Assembly (NCBI GenBank): GCA_029557915.1
Contig: JAKQHS010000156.1
Coordinates: 1-64,000, forward strand
Length of the DNA: 64,000 nucleotides
Reading direction: 5' to 3'
Source of the DNA: Bacteroidota bacterium
GTDB lineage: Bacteria > Bacteroidota > Bacteroidia > Chitinophagales > Saprospiraceae
The translations under genes were made by a program, and so were the position numbers. Positions 8,002 to 18,510 of the stretch are shown one piece after another. Each line of letters opens with the position of its first letter. Position 1 is the first letter of the stretch. The notes beneath the pieces were generated by a model. The model had not been told where the DNA came from. It searched no databases and saw nothing but the letters and a program-made list of their open reading frames with translations.

Positions 8002-10416
8002 TTCGGTTCTGAGGCTTTTCACCGGGTTTGTTTTAGCGGCCCTCATCGCCTGGATACTCATGGTGATCCAGGCGATGGCAAACACCGATACCCCGGCCAA
8101 TAAGAACACCCAAGGCTGAAGACGGATCCGGTAGGCAAAGCTCTGCAACCATTGGTCCAGGGCCCACCAACCGACCGGGGCGGCGAACAGCATGGCAAAC
8201 AACAACAATCCGGTAAAGTCTTTGGAAAGCAGGAACACAATGCCCTTCACGTCGGCGCCCAATACCTTGCGAATCCCAATTTCTTTGATCCGCCGGTTTA
8301 CCGCCAGGGTGATCAGGCCAAACAGTCCCAGGGATGCGATAAAAATCGAGAGCAGGGAGGCCCAGCTTACCATGGAACTGACCCGCTGTTCATTCTTGTA
8401 CATATCGGTGAGCGCTTCGTCCAGGAAGCTGTATTCGAATTCCTGGCCACCCGCCACTTCCTGCCAGTTTTGTTTTAATCCTTCGATCTGCTCCCGGACG
8501 GACCCTGCTTTCAGGCGGACATTTATCCTGGGCTGGGGAGAAAAGGTAAAGCCCACATCGTTGGCGGCACGCAGGATCGAGTCCGGTTGAAGGACCAAGA
8601 CCAGGGGCTTTATGGGGGAATGGAGGGATTCAAAATGAAAGTCTTTCACCACACCGATGATTTGCTGGTTGAACCGTCCGGGCAATTTTTTACCAATGGG
8701 ATCATCCCAACCATATTCTTCCACCAGCCGTTCATTGACCAACATGGACCCGGCGAGATCCGCCGGATTGTCGCTCGAAAATCCACGGCCCGCTGCCAGT
8801 TCGACACCCATGGTCCCGATAAAATCGGCATCGATGGCATTCATCCGGAAATTGCGGTAAATGCCCTGATCGTCTTCATAACCTATATTCATCCACCCCG
8901 GTTGAGCAAAACTGAAAAGGTTGACGGTGCTGCCCACTACCTGGGGATTGCTTTTGAGTTTGATTTTAAAACGTTCCGCCAGGGCCATGCCCTCTGCCCT
9001 GGATTTATTGGTGGGGACGACCACCAGGTATTCTTTTTCATAACCCAGGGAGGTGTGGCGAATAAAACGGAACTGCTGCCACATGACCAGGGTCCCTGCC
9101 ATAAGTACGATGGCGCTGAAAAATTGCCCGGTGACCAGGCTTTTCCTGAAAAGACCGATTCTGAAGCCCTCCGGCATCCTGTTTTTCAACACTTTGACGG
9201 GAAGGAAGGAAGAAAGCACCATCGCGGGATAGATCCCAGAAACCAGTCCGACCAAAACGACCAGCGCCAACAGGAACATCACCGTAAACCCATCCAGGTG
9301 GAGGGTGAGTTGCCTGTTGGCCAACTGGTTGAAGGGGCCAAGCAACAGGTAAGAAAGGCCAATGGCTATCCCTAAAGCAATGAAGGTAAACATCAGGGCT
9401 TCACCCCAAAATTGACGGATCAATTGCGTACGCGCCGCACCAAGCACCTTGCGTACCCCTACTTCCAAAGCACGGGTGGAGGATCTTCCCAAAGACAAGG
9501 TTATAAAATTGATGCAGGCGATCAGAAGAATGAGTATCCCAAGAAAACCGAGTACGTAGGAATACATGGGATCACTGACCGGCGCATTGCCGGCGGGCAG
9601 CTTGTTGTTGAGGTGGATGTCGGTGATGGGCTGGAGATAAACATTGTATTCGCCTTCGACATACTGGTCCCCTGAAATCCGTTTTACGAGGGCAGGGATC
9701 TGGGCTTCTACGGCGTCGCCGGACTTGCCCTCTCCAAGCAGCAAATACGTTTCTTCAAATACATTGGTCCATCCCTGGGTGCGCGCCCTTTCGCTGAACA
9801 GATGGTGCTCGTTTGAATGCGGGATGAGAAAATCAAAACGGATGCTGGATTCCAGGGGGGATTCCCGGGAAATGGCCGAAACGGTAAACAATACCTTGGT
9901 CTGGCCCAGTTGCATTTCCAGGGTTTTGCCCATGCCCTTCCCGGAGCCGAAATATTTCTCTTCCATTCTTTCAGAAATCACCATTGAATTGGAATTTGGA
10001 AAGGCCTGGCCCGGGTCGCCTTCCATCAAATGAAAATCAAAGACGCGGAAAAAACTGGTATCCACCATATTTACCGACTCGTTAAACCGGTTCCCCTGCT
10101 GTTCCAAAAGGGAATTAAACTGATATACGCGGCAAAACGCTTCGATGTCCGGAAGGTTTTCCTTGAGCACCGGTCCCAGGGGGATGGGAGTCTGCGTATT
10201 GGTGAAGGTCTGGCCTTCATAGACTTCATGCAGCCAGGCCCGGTAGATCCGCTCCGACTTTGCATGGAAACGGTCATAACTGAATTCGCTCCGGATAAAC
10301 AGCATCAGCAGAAGGCAGACGCTGAGCCCCAGGGCCAGTCCCGAGATGTTGATAAAGGAAAAGGCCTTGTTTTTGATCAGGTTTCTCCAGGCTGAAAAAA
10401 GGTAATTTTTATACAT
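7999..10416 (-). CDS. ABC transporter permease P4, FtsX/MacB-type, two modules
   Basis: A 805-residue permease starting MYKNYLFSAWRNLIKN, very like the start of P7. Motifs: LEVGVRKVLGA in the first FtsX block (about residue 315) and KEIGIRKVLGA in the second (about 710); C-terminus NPVKSLRTE. The first block reads NFITLSLGRS where most paralogs read N(Y/F)MNLSTARS. The stop codon is supplied by the tandem array that follows. It presumably docks on the shared ATPase through the cytoplasmic helices that carry the two RK-LGA motifs, as known for MacB and LolCDE; that is inference here. Confidence 0.9.
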   Translation of the reverse strand: MYKNYLFSAWRNLIKNKAFSFINISGLALGLSVCLLLMLFIRSEFSYDRFHAKSERIYRAWLHEVYEGQTFTNTQTPIPLGPVLKENLPDIEAFCRVYQFNSLLEQQGNRFNESVNMVDTSFFRVFDFHLMEGDPGQAFPNSNSMVISERMEEKYFGSGKGMGKTLEMQLGQTKVLFTVSAISRESPLESSIRFDFLIPHSNEHHLFSERARTQGWTNVFEETYLLLGEGKSGDAVEAQIPALVKRISGDQYVEGEYNVYLQPITDIHLNNKLPAGNAPVSDPMYSYVLGFLGILILLIACINFITLSLGRSSTRALEVGVRKVLGAARTQLIRQFWGEALMFTFIALGIAIGLSYLLLGPFNQLANRQLTLHLDGFTVMFLLALVVLVGLVSGIYPAMVLSSFLPVKVLKNRMPEGFRIGLFRKSLVTGQFFSAIVLMAGTLVMWQQFRFIRHTSLGYEKEYLVVVPTNKSRAEGMALAERFKIKLKSNPQVVGSTVNLFSFAQPGWMNIGYEDDQGIYRNFRMNAIDADFIGTMGVELAAGRGFSSDNPADLAGSMLVNERLVEEYGWDDPIGKKLPGRFNQQIIGVVKDFHFESLHSPIKPLVLVLQPDSILRAANDVGFTFSPQPRINVRLKAGSVREQIEGLKQNWQEVAGGQEFEYSFLDEALTDMYKNEQRVSSMVSWASLLSIFIASLGLFGLITLAVNRRIKEIGIRKVLGADVKGIVFLLSKDFTGLLLFAMLFAAPVGWWALDQWLQSFAYRIRLQPWVFLLAGVSVFAIAWITMSIQAMRAAKTNPVKSLRTE

Positions 10417-10430
10417 GGAACGGTTTGTCA

Positions 10431-10611
<181 letters not shown>

Positions 10612-10612
10612 A

Positions 10613-12976
10613 CTATTCCGTCCTTAGGCTTTTCACCGGATTTGCAGCGGAAGCACGGATGGCCTGGCTGCCCACCGTGACCAGGGTGATCAAAGCAGTG
10701 ATGGCTACCGGCATCAGGTAGATCCACCATTCGAGGTCTGCCCTGAATGCGTACCGGTTCAGCCATTGCGAAACCATTAAATAAGCCAGTGGGAGTGCAA
10801 AGACCGCCGCAAGGCCGGTCAACAGCATAAATTCATTGGTGACCATAGTCAGGATATCCCGCCAGGTGGCGCCCAGCACCTTACGGATCCCGATTTCCTT
10901 AGTTTTTCGTTCCAGGGTAAACAGGGTCAGGCCCAGCAAACCCAAACCGGATATGAACAAGGCAAGGAAGGAAGACCATTGCACCAGGGAAGACATCTGT
11001 GTCTCACTGCGATAGAGCCGGTCATATTCCTTATCTTGAAAATTATAGTCAAAGACGAAACCCGGTGCCAGTTGGCGGTAGGCGGCCTCCAAATCGTGCA
11101 GTACCCTCTGGACATCCCTCCCGGTGGTCCGTACATAATACAACCAGGTCCATCCCGGCCTGCACATGATGATCACCGGCGCTATAGGGCTATGCAGCGA
11201 TTCAAAATGAAAATCTTTCACCACGCCCACGATCCTGCCCGATTCGCCATGGGTCTCAAGGATCTGGCCGACCGGATGTTCAAGGCCCATACGCCGGACC
11301 GCTTCCTCATTGAGGATGAAAGCACCTGTGTCGGCATATTGGCCGGGCATAAATGCACGTCCTTCTGCAAGGGTCAGACCCATGGTCTCCACGATTTCCT
11401 GGCTCCCGGCAATAAAACTGAAGAAAACGTCCTGTCCGGGAAGTTTGCCCGGCCAGTTCACTTCAGAACCCCGGTTATTGGACTGCGTAAAGGTCATGGA
11501 CGCAAGCGCCGCATGGCTGACCCCGGGAATGGCAGAGAACAAATTCAAAGCCGCCGGATGTTTTTCCACCGGGATTTGATTGGGAAACCATATCAGGTGA
11601 TCCTTGTCGAAGCCCAGTGGTTTTTCCCTCAGGAAACGGAGTTGTTTGACCACCGAAAACGTTCCGGCCAGCAAGATCATCGAAACCATAAACTGGATCA
11701 GGACCAGGCCTTTCCTCAACTGTGAAAATCCAAGTCCTGAGGAGGAAATATGGTTTTTCAAAACCTGGACAGGTGAAAAGGAAGAAAGAGCAAGGGCAGG
11801 ATAACTGCCTGCAACCAGGCCGGTCAGGCCAATGATCCCGGCAAATACGAGATAATTCGAGGGATCGGTAAAATCAATCGCAATCTGCTTTCGCAGCAGG
11901 GAATTGAAGAAGGGCAGGGCCAGGGATACCAGGACCAGGGCGCACAAGCCAGCTATAAAAGAAAATAAAAGGGACTCCCCGTAAAACTGCCTGACCAGGG
12001 ACCCGCGGCCGGCCCCAATGGTCTTCCGCACACCGACTTCCCTGGCCCTCCGCGTGGATTTGGCGGTAGATAAATTCATAAAATTGATGCAGGCCAGCAA
12101 CAGGATGACCAATGCGATGAGCGTAAAAAGCCGGACGTCCGCGATCCGGCCTCCTCCTGCGTACTTTCCGTTCTTAAAATCCATCCGCAAATACCAGTCC
12201 TCCAGATAAAATAAGGCCAGTTCGGAATTGGGTTGTTTATCGGTGTAGCCGTCCTGGAATTTCCGGATGGACCTTGCGACGGCCTCCCGGTCGGCGCCTT
12301 CATGCAGCTTTACATAGGCCCGCATATTGTTGGTTTCCCAGGTTTCGTTCCCGCCCATGACCGTGCGGATATAGTCCTGGACCGGCATCAGGAAATCAAA
12401 ACTAAGGGTGGCGTTGCGGGGGACATCTTTCAGCACTCCCGTCACGGTATAGGTCGTGGCCTGGTCGATGACCAGGGTTTGGCCTACCGGGTCCTGGTCT
12501 TTGAAATATTTTTCAGCCAGTTTTTCGGTGATGAGAATGGTATTGGGTTCAGTCAGCACTTTGTCCTGATCCCCCTTTATCAGCGGAAAAGAAAATATTT
12601 TTAAAAATTCAGGGCTGACATACAATCCGTATTCCATAAAATGGAGGTCCCCGTAACTCACCTGGCGCTGGTCACCCCAGGACGAAGTGCAGGCATATTC
12701 AATGCCCGGCAGGTCCTTGCTGAGGGCTTTGGCGAGCAGGGGCGGCACCGCAGGAAAGGTGGAGATCTCTCCTCCTTCGAGCTTAAGGTTGGTCATCACC
12801 GATGCAATCCGGTCGCCGTCGCGGTGAAAGTCGTTGTAACTCCATTCGTATTTCACCCAAAGCAGGATGGTCATAAATACCGCGAGCCCCAGGGCAAGGC
12901 CAGCGACATTGATCAATGAAAACCACCGGTTTTTCATGACCGAACGGAAAGCGATTTTAAATTCATGCATCATCAT
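10613..12976 (-). CDS. ABC transporter permease P5, FtsX/MacB-type, two modules
   Basis: At 787 residues the shortest of the seven permeases. It starts MMMHEFKIAFRSVMKN, has REVGVRKTIGA (about residue 310) in the first FtsX block and KEIGIRKVLGA (about 690) in the second, and ends NPVKSLRTE. The missing length is spread over the periplasmic parts rather than the membrane blocks. The start lies only 11 bases after the P6 stop, the only junction of the permease series without a repeat array or long spacer, so P6 and P5 are probably translated from one message. Substrate not inferable. Confidence 0.9.
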   Translation of the reverse strand: MMMHEFKIAFRSVMKNRWFSLINVAGLALGLAVFMTILLWVKYEWSYNDFHRDGDRIASVMTNLKLEGGEISTFPAVPPLLAKALSKDLPGIEYACTSSWGDQRQVSYGDLHFMEYGLYVSPEFLKIFSFPLIKGDQDKVLTEPNTILITEKLAEKYFKDQDPVGQTLVIDQATTYTVTGVLKDVPRNATLSFDFLMPVQDYIRTVMGGNETWETNNMRAYVKLHEGADREAVARSIRKFQDGYTDKQPNSELALFYLEDWYLRMDFKNGKYAGGGRIADVRLFTLIALVILLLACINFMNLSTAKSTRRAREVGVRKTIGAGRGSLVRQFYGESLLFSFIAGLCALVLVSLALPFFNSLLRKQIAIDFTDPSNYLVFAGIIGLTGLVAGSYPALALSSFSPVQVLKNHISSSGLGFSQLRKGLVLIQFMVSMILLAGTFSVVKQLRFLREKPLGFDKDHLIWFPNQIPVEKHPAALNLFSAIPGVSHAALASMTFTQSNNRGSEVNWPGKLPGQDVFFSFIAGSQEIVETMGLTLAEGRAFMPGQYADTGAFILNEEAVRRMGLEHPVGQILETHGESGRIVGVVKDFHFESLHSPIAPVIIMCRPGWTWLYYVRTTGRDVQRVLHDLEAAYRQLAPGFVFDYNFQDKEYDRLYRSETQMSSLVQWSSFLALFISGLGLLGLTLFTLERKTKEIGIRKVLGATWRDILTMVTNEFMLLTGLAAVFALPLAYLMVSQWLNRYAFRADLEWWIYLMPVAITALITLVTVGSQAIRASAANPVKSLRTE

Positions 12977-12987
12977 GGACAGTTTGT

Positions 12988-15393
12988 TTATTCAGTTCGC
13001 AGGGATCGAACAGGGTTAGAGAGAGCCGCCTTCAGCGACTGAAAACCAACGGTAAAAAAGGCAATGGACAGGGACAATACCGCGGCCAGCACAAACAAGC
13101 CCCAGCCGATTTCGACCCGGTAGGCAAAGTCCTGAAGCCACAGATGCGCGCCATACCAGGCCAGGGGCGAAGCGATCAGGATGGCAAGGCCTACCAGTTT
13201 GAGGAAATCCCAGGAAAGGAGGGCGGTGATATCGGTCACGCTGGCGCCTAACACTTTCCGGACCCCGATCTCCTTGATTCTTTGTTCGGCGGTGAAGGCT
13301 GCCAGGCCAAATAATCCCAGACAGGCGATGAGGATGGTCAGAGAGGCAAAGAGAAGGACCACTTTGGCAGTCCTTTGTTCGGATGCGTACAGGGTATTAA
13401 GAAACTGATCAATAAAGGTATAGTCGAAAGCAGAATTTGGAATATGGGTGTTGAACGCCTTTTCCAACTGCTGCATCGTGGCCGGAAGGTTTTGGGTATT
13501 CAGTTTCACCAGCAGGTAGGGTCTCCATTCGCTGTCGTTATTATGGAAGGCATAAGCGCCGATCGGCTGGTGGAAGGACTCAAAATGAAAGTCCTCCACC
13601 ACGCCCGCGATTTCAGCACGGTCATGGCCAAACAGGCTATAGGCCTTTTTGCCAATGGCTTCCTCCGGAGTGTAACCGAGGTAGTTTGCCGCCGTGCGGT
13701 TGAGGACGACTTGTACGATCGTATCTCCCGGTATCCTTTCAGACCGGATCGGGTGACCCGCCAATAATTTTAATCCCAGGACGTCTGCAAACTCGCTGGT
13801 AACCCGGTTGGTCTTGATCATCAAACCATCCTGTTCCCGCGTATCCTTTAAAATATTCCTGAGGGTTCTGCCGCTGCCCCCGTTGCCCGGCCAGATCTGG
13901 GCCCTGCATACGCTGACGACGGAACTCAGATTCTGGTAATAATCCCGGAGGGCCTGGATTTGTTCCGTGTTTTCCGCTGCGGCTGTCGTAATGGCTACGA
14001 CCTGCTCCGGTTTATATCCCAGGTTTTTTTGACGGATAAATTCCAGTTGTTTGTAAAATAAAAGCGCGCCTACGATGAGGATGAGGGAAGCGGAGAATTG
14101 CACGACCACCAGCGTACGCCTGAATAATCCGGCTCCCGTATTTTTTCTGAAAGAGGTTTGAAGCAGGGATTTTGCCCGGAACGAAGAAAGATAAAAGGCG
14201 GGATAGGACCCGGCAACAAGTACCAGGCAAAGCGTGATAGCGGCGGTAATGAGCAGGAGATCGGGCGACAGGAGGGAGCCGGCCGATAAATTTTTCTGGG
14301 CGATGCGGTTGAGCAGGGGCAGGCCGGCCGCAACCATTCCGCAGGCCACCAGAACCGATACCCCGGTGACCAAGGCAGTCTCAAGGTAAAACCGCCCTGC
14401 GAGTTGGAACCATCCGGCGCCAATGGTTTTATTGATGCCCACTTCCCGGAAACGGAGTTGTGATTTTGCCGTAGCCAGATTCATATAGTTCATAGAAGCG
14501 ATCAGCAGGACCACCAGGGCCAGGATACCCAGGATTTTTACCTGCCCGGGATCGCCGGTACGGGTGGTGGATGCATTGGTAATGCCCGCGGATCCCAGAT
14601 GGATGTTCTTCAGGGGCTGCAGCCAGATGGTAAACCAACGGTTGTCGGCTTCGACCTTTGACTCCAGCAACCGCAACATGCTTTGTTCAACCTTTTCTTC
14701 CAGGGCACCGGTTTCAAGCAAAACATAAGTTTCAAAACTCGCATTGCTCCAGACCAGGTTTTTACTGGCCCATTCTATACTGCTGAAGGAACCGATCAGG
14801 GCGGGATCCAGGGTGGAATTGCCCGGAAAATCGGAATAGACGCCCGTGATTTCGAGATCGTATTTATTGTCCACCTTCAACACTTGTCCCAGGGGATCTT
14901 CCGCGCCGAAATATTTATCGGCCAGGCTGGAGGAGATCACCACGGTATTTGGCCGATCCAGAGCCGTTGAAGGGTCACCTTTCAAAAAAGGAAGGTCAAA
15001 AATCCTGAACAGGCCCGGGTCGGACCAGTACAGTTTTTTCTCCACAAATTTTTTTTGACCGCTGGTGATGAAAGCAGTTTTGCCATAATCGTGATAAAGG
15101 AGCCGGGCTTGCTCCGCCACTTCGGGGATTTCCGCCTTCATGGCAGGGCCAACGGCATTGGGGGTGTTGGCCCAGTCCATGTTCTTGCCGTCAAAGGTGG
15201 CGGTCAGCCCTACCCGGTAAATCCGGTCCGATTGGGTATGGTAACGGTCAAATGATTTTTCATCCTTCACATAGATCAGTAACAGCAGGGCAATACCCAG
15301 GCCGCTGGACAGGCCGAGTATATTCAAAAAAGTGAACAGGCGGTTTTTAAATAAACTGCGCCAGGTGACTTTCAGATAATTGCGGATCAGCAT
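12988..15393 (-). CDS. ABC transporter permease P6, FtsX/MacB-type, two modules
   Basis: A 801-residue permease starting MLIRNYLKVTWRSLFKN and ending NPVRSLRTE. The first FtsX motif is REVGINKTIGA (about residue 314), with Asn where the other six have Arg; the second is KEIGVRKVLGA (about 704). If this loop contacts the ATPase as in known FtsX-type permeases, P6 may couple differently; that is inference. The 150-base spacer to P7 carries two GC-rich hairpins rather than a tandem array. Confidence 0.9.
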   Translation of the reverse strand: MLIRNYLKVTWRSLFKNRLFTFLNILGLSSGLGIALLLLIYVKDEKSFDRYHTQSDRIYRVGLTATFDGKNMDWANTPNAVGPAMKAEIPEVAEQARLLYHDYGKTAFITSGQKKFVEKKLYWSDPGLFRIFDLPFLKGDPSTALDRPNTVVISSSLADKYFGAEDPLGQVLKVDNKYDLEITGVYSDFPGNSTLDPALIGSFSSIEWASKNLVWSNASFETYVLLETGALEEKVEQSMLRLLESKVEADNRWFTIWLQPLKNIHLGSAGITNASTTRTGDPGQVKILGILALVVLLIASMNYMNLATAKSQLRFREVGINKTIGAGWFQLAGRFYLETALVTGVSVLVACGMVAAGLPLLNRIAQKNLSAGSLLSPDLLLITAAITLCLVLVAGSYPAFYLSSFRAKSLLQTSFRKNTGAGLFRRTLVVVQFSASLILIVGALLFYKQLEFIRQKNLGYKPEQVVAITTAAAENTEQIQALRDYYQNLSSVVSVCRAQIWPGNGGSGRTLRNILKDTREQDGLMIKTNRVTSEFADVLGLKLLAGHPIRSERIPGDTIVQVVLNRTAANYLGYTPEEAIGKKAYSLFGHDRAEIAGVVEDFHFESFHQPIGAYAFHNNDSEWRPYLLVKLNTQNLPATMQQLEKAFNTHIPNSAFDYTFIDQFLNTLYASEQRTAKVVLLFASLTILIACLGLFGLAAFTAEQRIKEIGVRKVLGASVTDITALLSWDFLKLVGLAILIASPLAWYGAHLWLQDFAYRVEIGWGLFVLAAVLSLSIAFFTVGFQSLKAALSNPVRSLRTE

Positions 15394-15405
15394 GATATCT
15401 CGTTT

Positions 15406-15480
15406 TGGTCCGGGACCGCCCGGTCCTGAATGAATTCTTTTTGCTTTTTGTGAGGAGCCCGGGACTTTTCCCGGTTTCCA
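15406..15480. other. two GC-rich hairpins between P7 and P6
   Basis: GGACCG-CC-CGGTCC near 15402-15416 and CCGGGA-CTTT-TCCCGG near 15465-15480 can each fold into a short stem. Neither is followed by a clear T-run in the direction of transcription, so they may be attenuators, mRNA processing sites or chance. No tandem array is present in this junction. Confidence 0.35.
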
Positions 15481-15543
15481 ATTAGTGCGTTCTCCTTTTC
15501 CTATTACTCACCGCCCGGATATTACCCGAAGGTTAATCTTGAG

Positions 15544-17988
15544 TCATTCCGTTCGTAAACTTTTGACCGGGTTCATCAGCGCCGCTTTTAAAGCCTGGAA
15601 ACTTATGGTAAAAAGGGCAATCACCAAAGCCGCCAGTCCTGCAATTACAAATACCCATCCGCTGATGTTTATCCTGAAAGCGAAGTCCTGCAGCCACCGG
15701 TTCATCAGGAACCAGCCGAGCGGAAAGGCCACGACGGCCGCAATCAAAACCAGGCGGATAAAGTCCCTGGACAACATGGTGATGATATCCGGCACCTCTG
15801 CGCCCAGGACTTTACGGATCCCGATTTCTTTGGTACGCTGTTCTGCGATAAAAGTGGCCAAGCCGAAAAGGCCCAGGCAGGCAATAAAGATGGCCAGGAT
15901 CGAGAAAGACAGTGCGATCTTCCCTACTCTTTGTTCCGCACGGTACATTTCATCGAAAGACTGATCGAGGAATCGGTAGGAAAAGGGGGCCCCTTTAGCC
16001 ATCGTTCTCCAGGTATCTTCGATTTGCCCGATGAGTTGCTGAATATTGCCCGTATTCACTTTAAAGGCGGTGGTCCCATCCGCTTTTCCCAGGAAAAAAC
16101 ACAAAGGACCGACTTTCTGCCGAAGGGATTCAAAATTAAAATCCTTTACTACGCCAATCACATGGAAGGCTTCCACCTGATTTTGTTCAATCCTGGATCC
16201 GCCATAGATTTTCTGGTCCAGGGGATTGGATTCAAATCCGAGCAGCCTCACGGCTTCTTCATTGAGGATGATGGCGGAAGAATCCGTACCCCTTTCTTTC
16301 GAGAAATTTCTTCCGGCCAGGATTTCCATACCCATCAAGGGAATGTAGTCCTCATCGATTCTCCAAACCTGCATGTTCAGTCCCCGGTTTACATCCGGCA
16401 CGGCATCCTTGAAAAAAGTATTGTCGCTCCTCGAACTGTTGGACACCGGAAGGTAACCGGCAAAGGTGCTTGCGGTAACCCCGCTCAGTTTGGAGATTTC
16501 ATTTTTAAATGCTTCCGTATTGGGCCGGAGGGCGCCGGTGCCGTCGATGACCAGGACCTGGTCCTTATTAAAACCGATGTTTTTGCTTTGAATGTATTTC
16601 AGCTGGTTGTACACCACGATGGCCCCGATGATGAGGAGGATCGAGGTGGCAAACTGGAATACGACCAGGGCTGAACGCAAGCCGCTTTTATTGAGTGATC
16701 CCTCCATTTTGCCTTTGAGCACGGCGATGGGCCTGAAAGCCGACAAATAGAAGGCCGGGTAAATCCCGGCTATTAAACCAAGGAGGAAGGGCAGGCTCAG
16801 GTAAACGGCCAGCCATCCCGGTTTGAACAATTCCTTCATGCCAAAGGTCTTGGCGGACAAATCGTTGAAAAAAGGCAGGAGGAGCAAAGCCATTCCAATG
16901 CCCGCCGCCGTGGCAAAAAAGGCGATCAGGGTGGACTCGGTAAGGAACTGGCTGATGAGGTTGTTCCGTCCCGTGCCCAGCACTTTACGGACCCCCACTT
17001 CCCTGGCCCGGTTGGCGGAACGGGCGGTGGAAAGGTTCATAAAATTGATGCAGGCGATGAGCAGGATAAACAAGGCCACCGCTGAAAAAATATACACATA
17101 CTGGATGTTGCTGTTGGCGGCAAGTTCAGCAACCCGGTTTGAGTACAGGTGGATTTTGGTGACCGGGAACAGGAAATATTCGAGTTTATTTCCCGCCGCT
17201 TTAAATTCATCCATGCTTTTTATGGGAGCGAATTGCTGCACCTGGGGGATGACGTACTTTTCCAGAAAACCCGGGAAGTTTTTATTGAATTCAAGCGGGT
17301 CAGCGCCTTCCTGCAGCCGGATGTAGGTCGTAAAATTGTTGCTCAGGTAACTGCCCCAGTTGTAATCCACATTGTCTATGGAAAAGAACAAGTCCTTGTC
17401 AAAATGGGTATTGCGCGGGACATCCCGGATAACGGCCGTAACGGTGTAAAACTTGTCGCGGTCGTCCGTCTCCAGGGTTTTTCCGATCACCTCTTCAAGG
17501 CCCGTATTCCCGAAATATTTCCTGGCCGCGGTTTCGGAAAGGATGACCTTGCCCGGTCCATGCAGCGGCCGCTGGGCATCGCCCGCCAGGACTTCAAACG
17601 GGAAAATCCGCAGCAGGGTGGAATCCGCATGGACCACCCCGCCCTCTTCAATGTACTCGCTGCCCTTTTTGATCAGTTTGGACCCGCTGGATGCGTATAA
17701 CCGGACGAATTCCTCCACCTGGGGATAATCCTGTTTCAGGGTCGGACCCATCGGATCGGAGCTCACCGCGAGGTTCAGTTCACTTCCCCCTATTCTGATA
17801 TCGGCATCCACCCGGTACAGCCGGTCCGCATATTTATTCCACCGGTCGTAGGACACTTCATCGACGATGTAATTGGCGATCAGTATAAAACAGGCAATGC
17901 CAATGGCCAGCCCGGTCACATTTAAAATGGAAAAGGTTTTGTTTTTGATGAGGTTGCGCCAGGCGGTGAGGAGGTAGTTTTTATACAT
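15544..17988 (-). CDS. ABC transporter permease P7, FtsX/MacB-type, two modules
   Basis: At 814 residues the permease closest to the ATPase gene and so first of the seven in transcription order. It starts MYKNYLLTAWRNLIKN and ends NPVKSLRTE. Motifs: NFMNLSTARS and REVGVRKVLGT (about residue 328, Thr instead of the final Ala), then KEIGIRKVLGA (about 718). Upstream it is separated from the ATPase by a four-helix-bundle gene and two purine/pyrimidine arrays, which look inserted into an originally continuous ATPase-permease pair. Confidence 0.9.
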   Translation of the reverse strand: MYKNYLLTAWRNLIKNKTFSILNVTGLAIGIACFILIANYIVDEVSYDRWNKYADRLYRVDADIRIGGSELNLAVSSDPMGPTLKQDYPQVEEFVRLYASSGSKLIKKGSEYIEEGGVVHADSTLLRIFPFEVLAGDAQRPLHGPGKVILSETAARKYFGNTGLEEVIGKTLETDDRDKFYTVTAVIRDVPRNTHFDKDLFFSIDNVDYNWGSYLSNNFTTYIRLQEGADPLEFNKNFPGFLEKYVIPQVQQFAPIKSMDEFKAAGNKLEYFLFPVTKIHLYSNRVAELAANSNIQYVYIFSAVALFILLIACINFMNLSTARSANRAREVGVRKVLGTGRNNLISQFLTESTLIAFFATAAGIGMALLLLPFFNDLSAKTFGMKELFKPGWLAVYLSLPFLLGLIAGIYPAFYLSAFRPIAVLKGKMEGSLNKSGLRSALVVFQFATSILLIIGAIVVYNQLKYIQSKNIGFNKDQVLVIDGTGALRPNTEAFKNEISKLSGVTASTFAGYLPVSNSSRSDNTFFKDAVPDVNRGLNMQVWRIDEDYIPLMGMEILAGRNFSKERGTDSSAIILNEEAVRLLGFESNPLDQKIYGGSRIEQNQVEAFHVIGVVKDFNFESLRQKVGPLCFFLGKADGTTAFKVNTGNIQQLIGQIEDTWRTMAKGAPFSYRFLDQSFDEMYRAEQRVGKIALSFSILAIFIACLGLFGLATFIAEQRTKEIGIRKVLGAEVPDIITMLSRDFIRLVLIAAVVAFPLGWFLMNRWLQDFAFRINISGWVFVIAGLAALVIALFTISFQALKAALMNPVKSLRTE

Positions 17989-18000
17989 GATTCAATTTTT

Positions 18001-18037
18001 TGGAGAAAAGGAGGCGGGAGGAAGGGAGGAAAGAAGA
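18001..18037. repeat. purine-rich array, left flank of four-helix-bundle gene 1
   Basis: G/A-rich repeats (GGAGAAAAGGAGG, GGGAGGAAGGGAG) just upstream of P7. They are the inverted counterpart of the pyrimidine array on the other side of the small gene at 18063: both contain a perfect 13-base GGGAGGAAGGGAG in opposite orientation. The same 13-mer recurs at 44478-44517. Confidence 0.75.
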
Positions 18038-18062
18038 TCCCTACTCCACCAGTCTTTTCTAT

Positions 18063-18422
18063 TCATTTAAATTTTTCTTTTCTCACCTTTATTAATCCAT
18101 ACAACATTGAAGAAATTTTTTTCGTTTTTTCAAGCATTGCTACAGACTTCTCTTGATTCAAAATCCCTATGCGCATTGCCAAGTGAACCTGGGTCCTTAA
18201 TTCACCACAGGATCCCTTGGCGATATATAGGAACTGGATAAATTCCTTGTTGGTCTGTCTTTCAAAACCTTCGGCTATATTCGAGGAAATGGAAACCGCT
18301 GAACGTTGCAGTTGGTCCCTGAAACTATAATCCCGGCTTGCTTTCAATTCCAGATAAATCTCTTTTGCAAGTTCCAAAGCTTCGTTCCAAACAGCCAGAT
18401 CTTCAAACTTTTCAATTTTCAT
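18063..18422 (-). CDS. four-helix-bundle protein, 23S rRNA IVP family (copy 1)
   Basis: A 119-residue all-helical protein of the family named after ORFs found in intervening sequences of 23S rRNA (S23/IVP, four helix bundle; distantly like Avd of diversity-generating retroelements). Family marks: FEDLAVWNEALELAKEIY at the N-terminus, RSAVSISSNIAEGFERQTN in the middle, GSCGELRTQVHLA in helix 3, and a Lys-rich end. It is not inside an rRNA gene here; it lies between the ATPase and P7 in the same orientation. Flanks are inverted purine/pyrimidine arrays. Base composition looks lower in GC (about 40% in a sampled line) than the permeases (about 53%), which suggests a foreign origin. Biochemical function of the family is unknown; a basic pentamer that binds nucleic acid is known for Avd. 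Confidence 0.85.
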   Translation of the reverse strand: MKIEKFEDLAVWNEALELAKEIYLELKASRDYSFRDQLQRSAVSISSNIAEGFERQTNKEFIQFLYIAKGSCGELRTQVHLAMRIGILNQEKSVAMLEKTKKISSMLYGLIKVRKEKFK

Positions 18423-18453
18423 AGAGTGTTTTATTGTGTGGTTACTGTAATCG

Positions 18454-18510
18454 CTTCCCTTCTCCCTTCCTCCTGTCTCCCTTCCTCCTGTCTCCCTTCC
18501 TCCCTTTCTC
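18454..18510. repeat. pyrimidine array after the ATPase, right flank of four-helix-bundle gene 1
   Basis: Repeats of CTCCCTTCCTCCTGT (15 bases, seemingly 8+7), about three copies plus partial ones. It begins directly at the TAG stop of the ATPase gene on the minus strand. Its reverse complement matches the purine array at 18001-18037. Confidence 0.85.

Noticed and set aside
8587-9375. 262-codon open frame on the plus strand inside P4
   Set aside because: Antisense shadow of a well supported permease gene; no family similarity.
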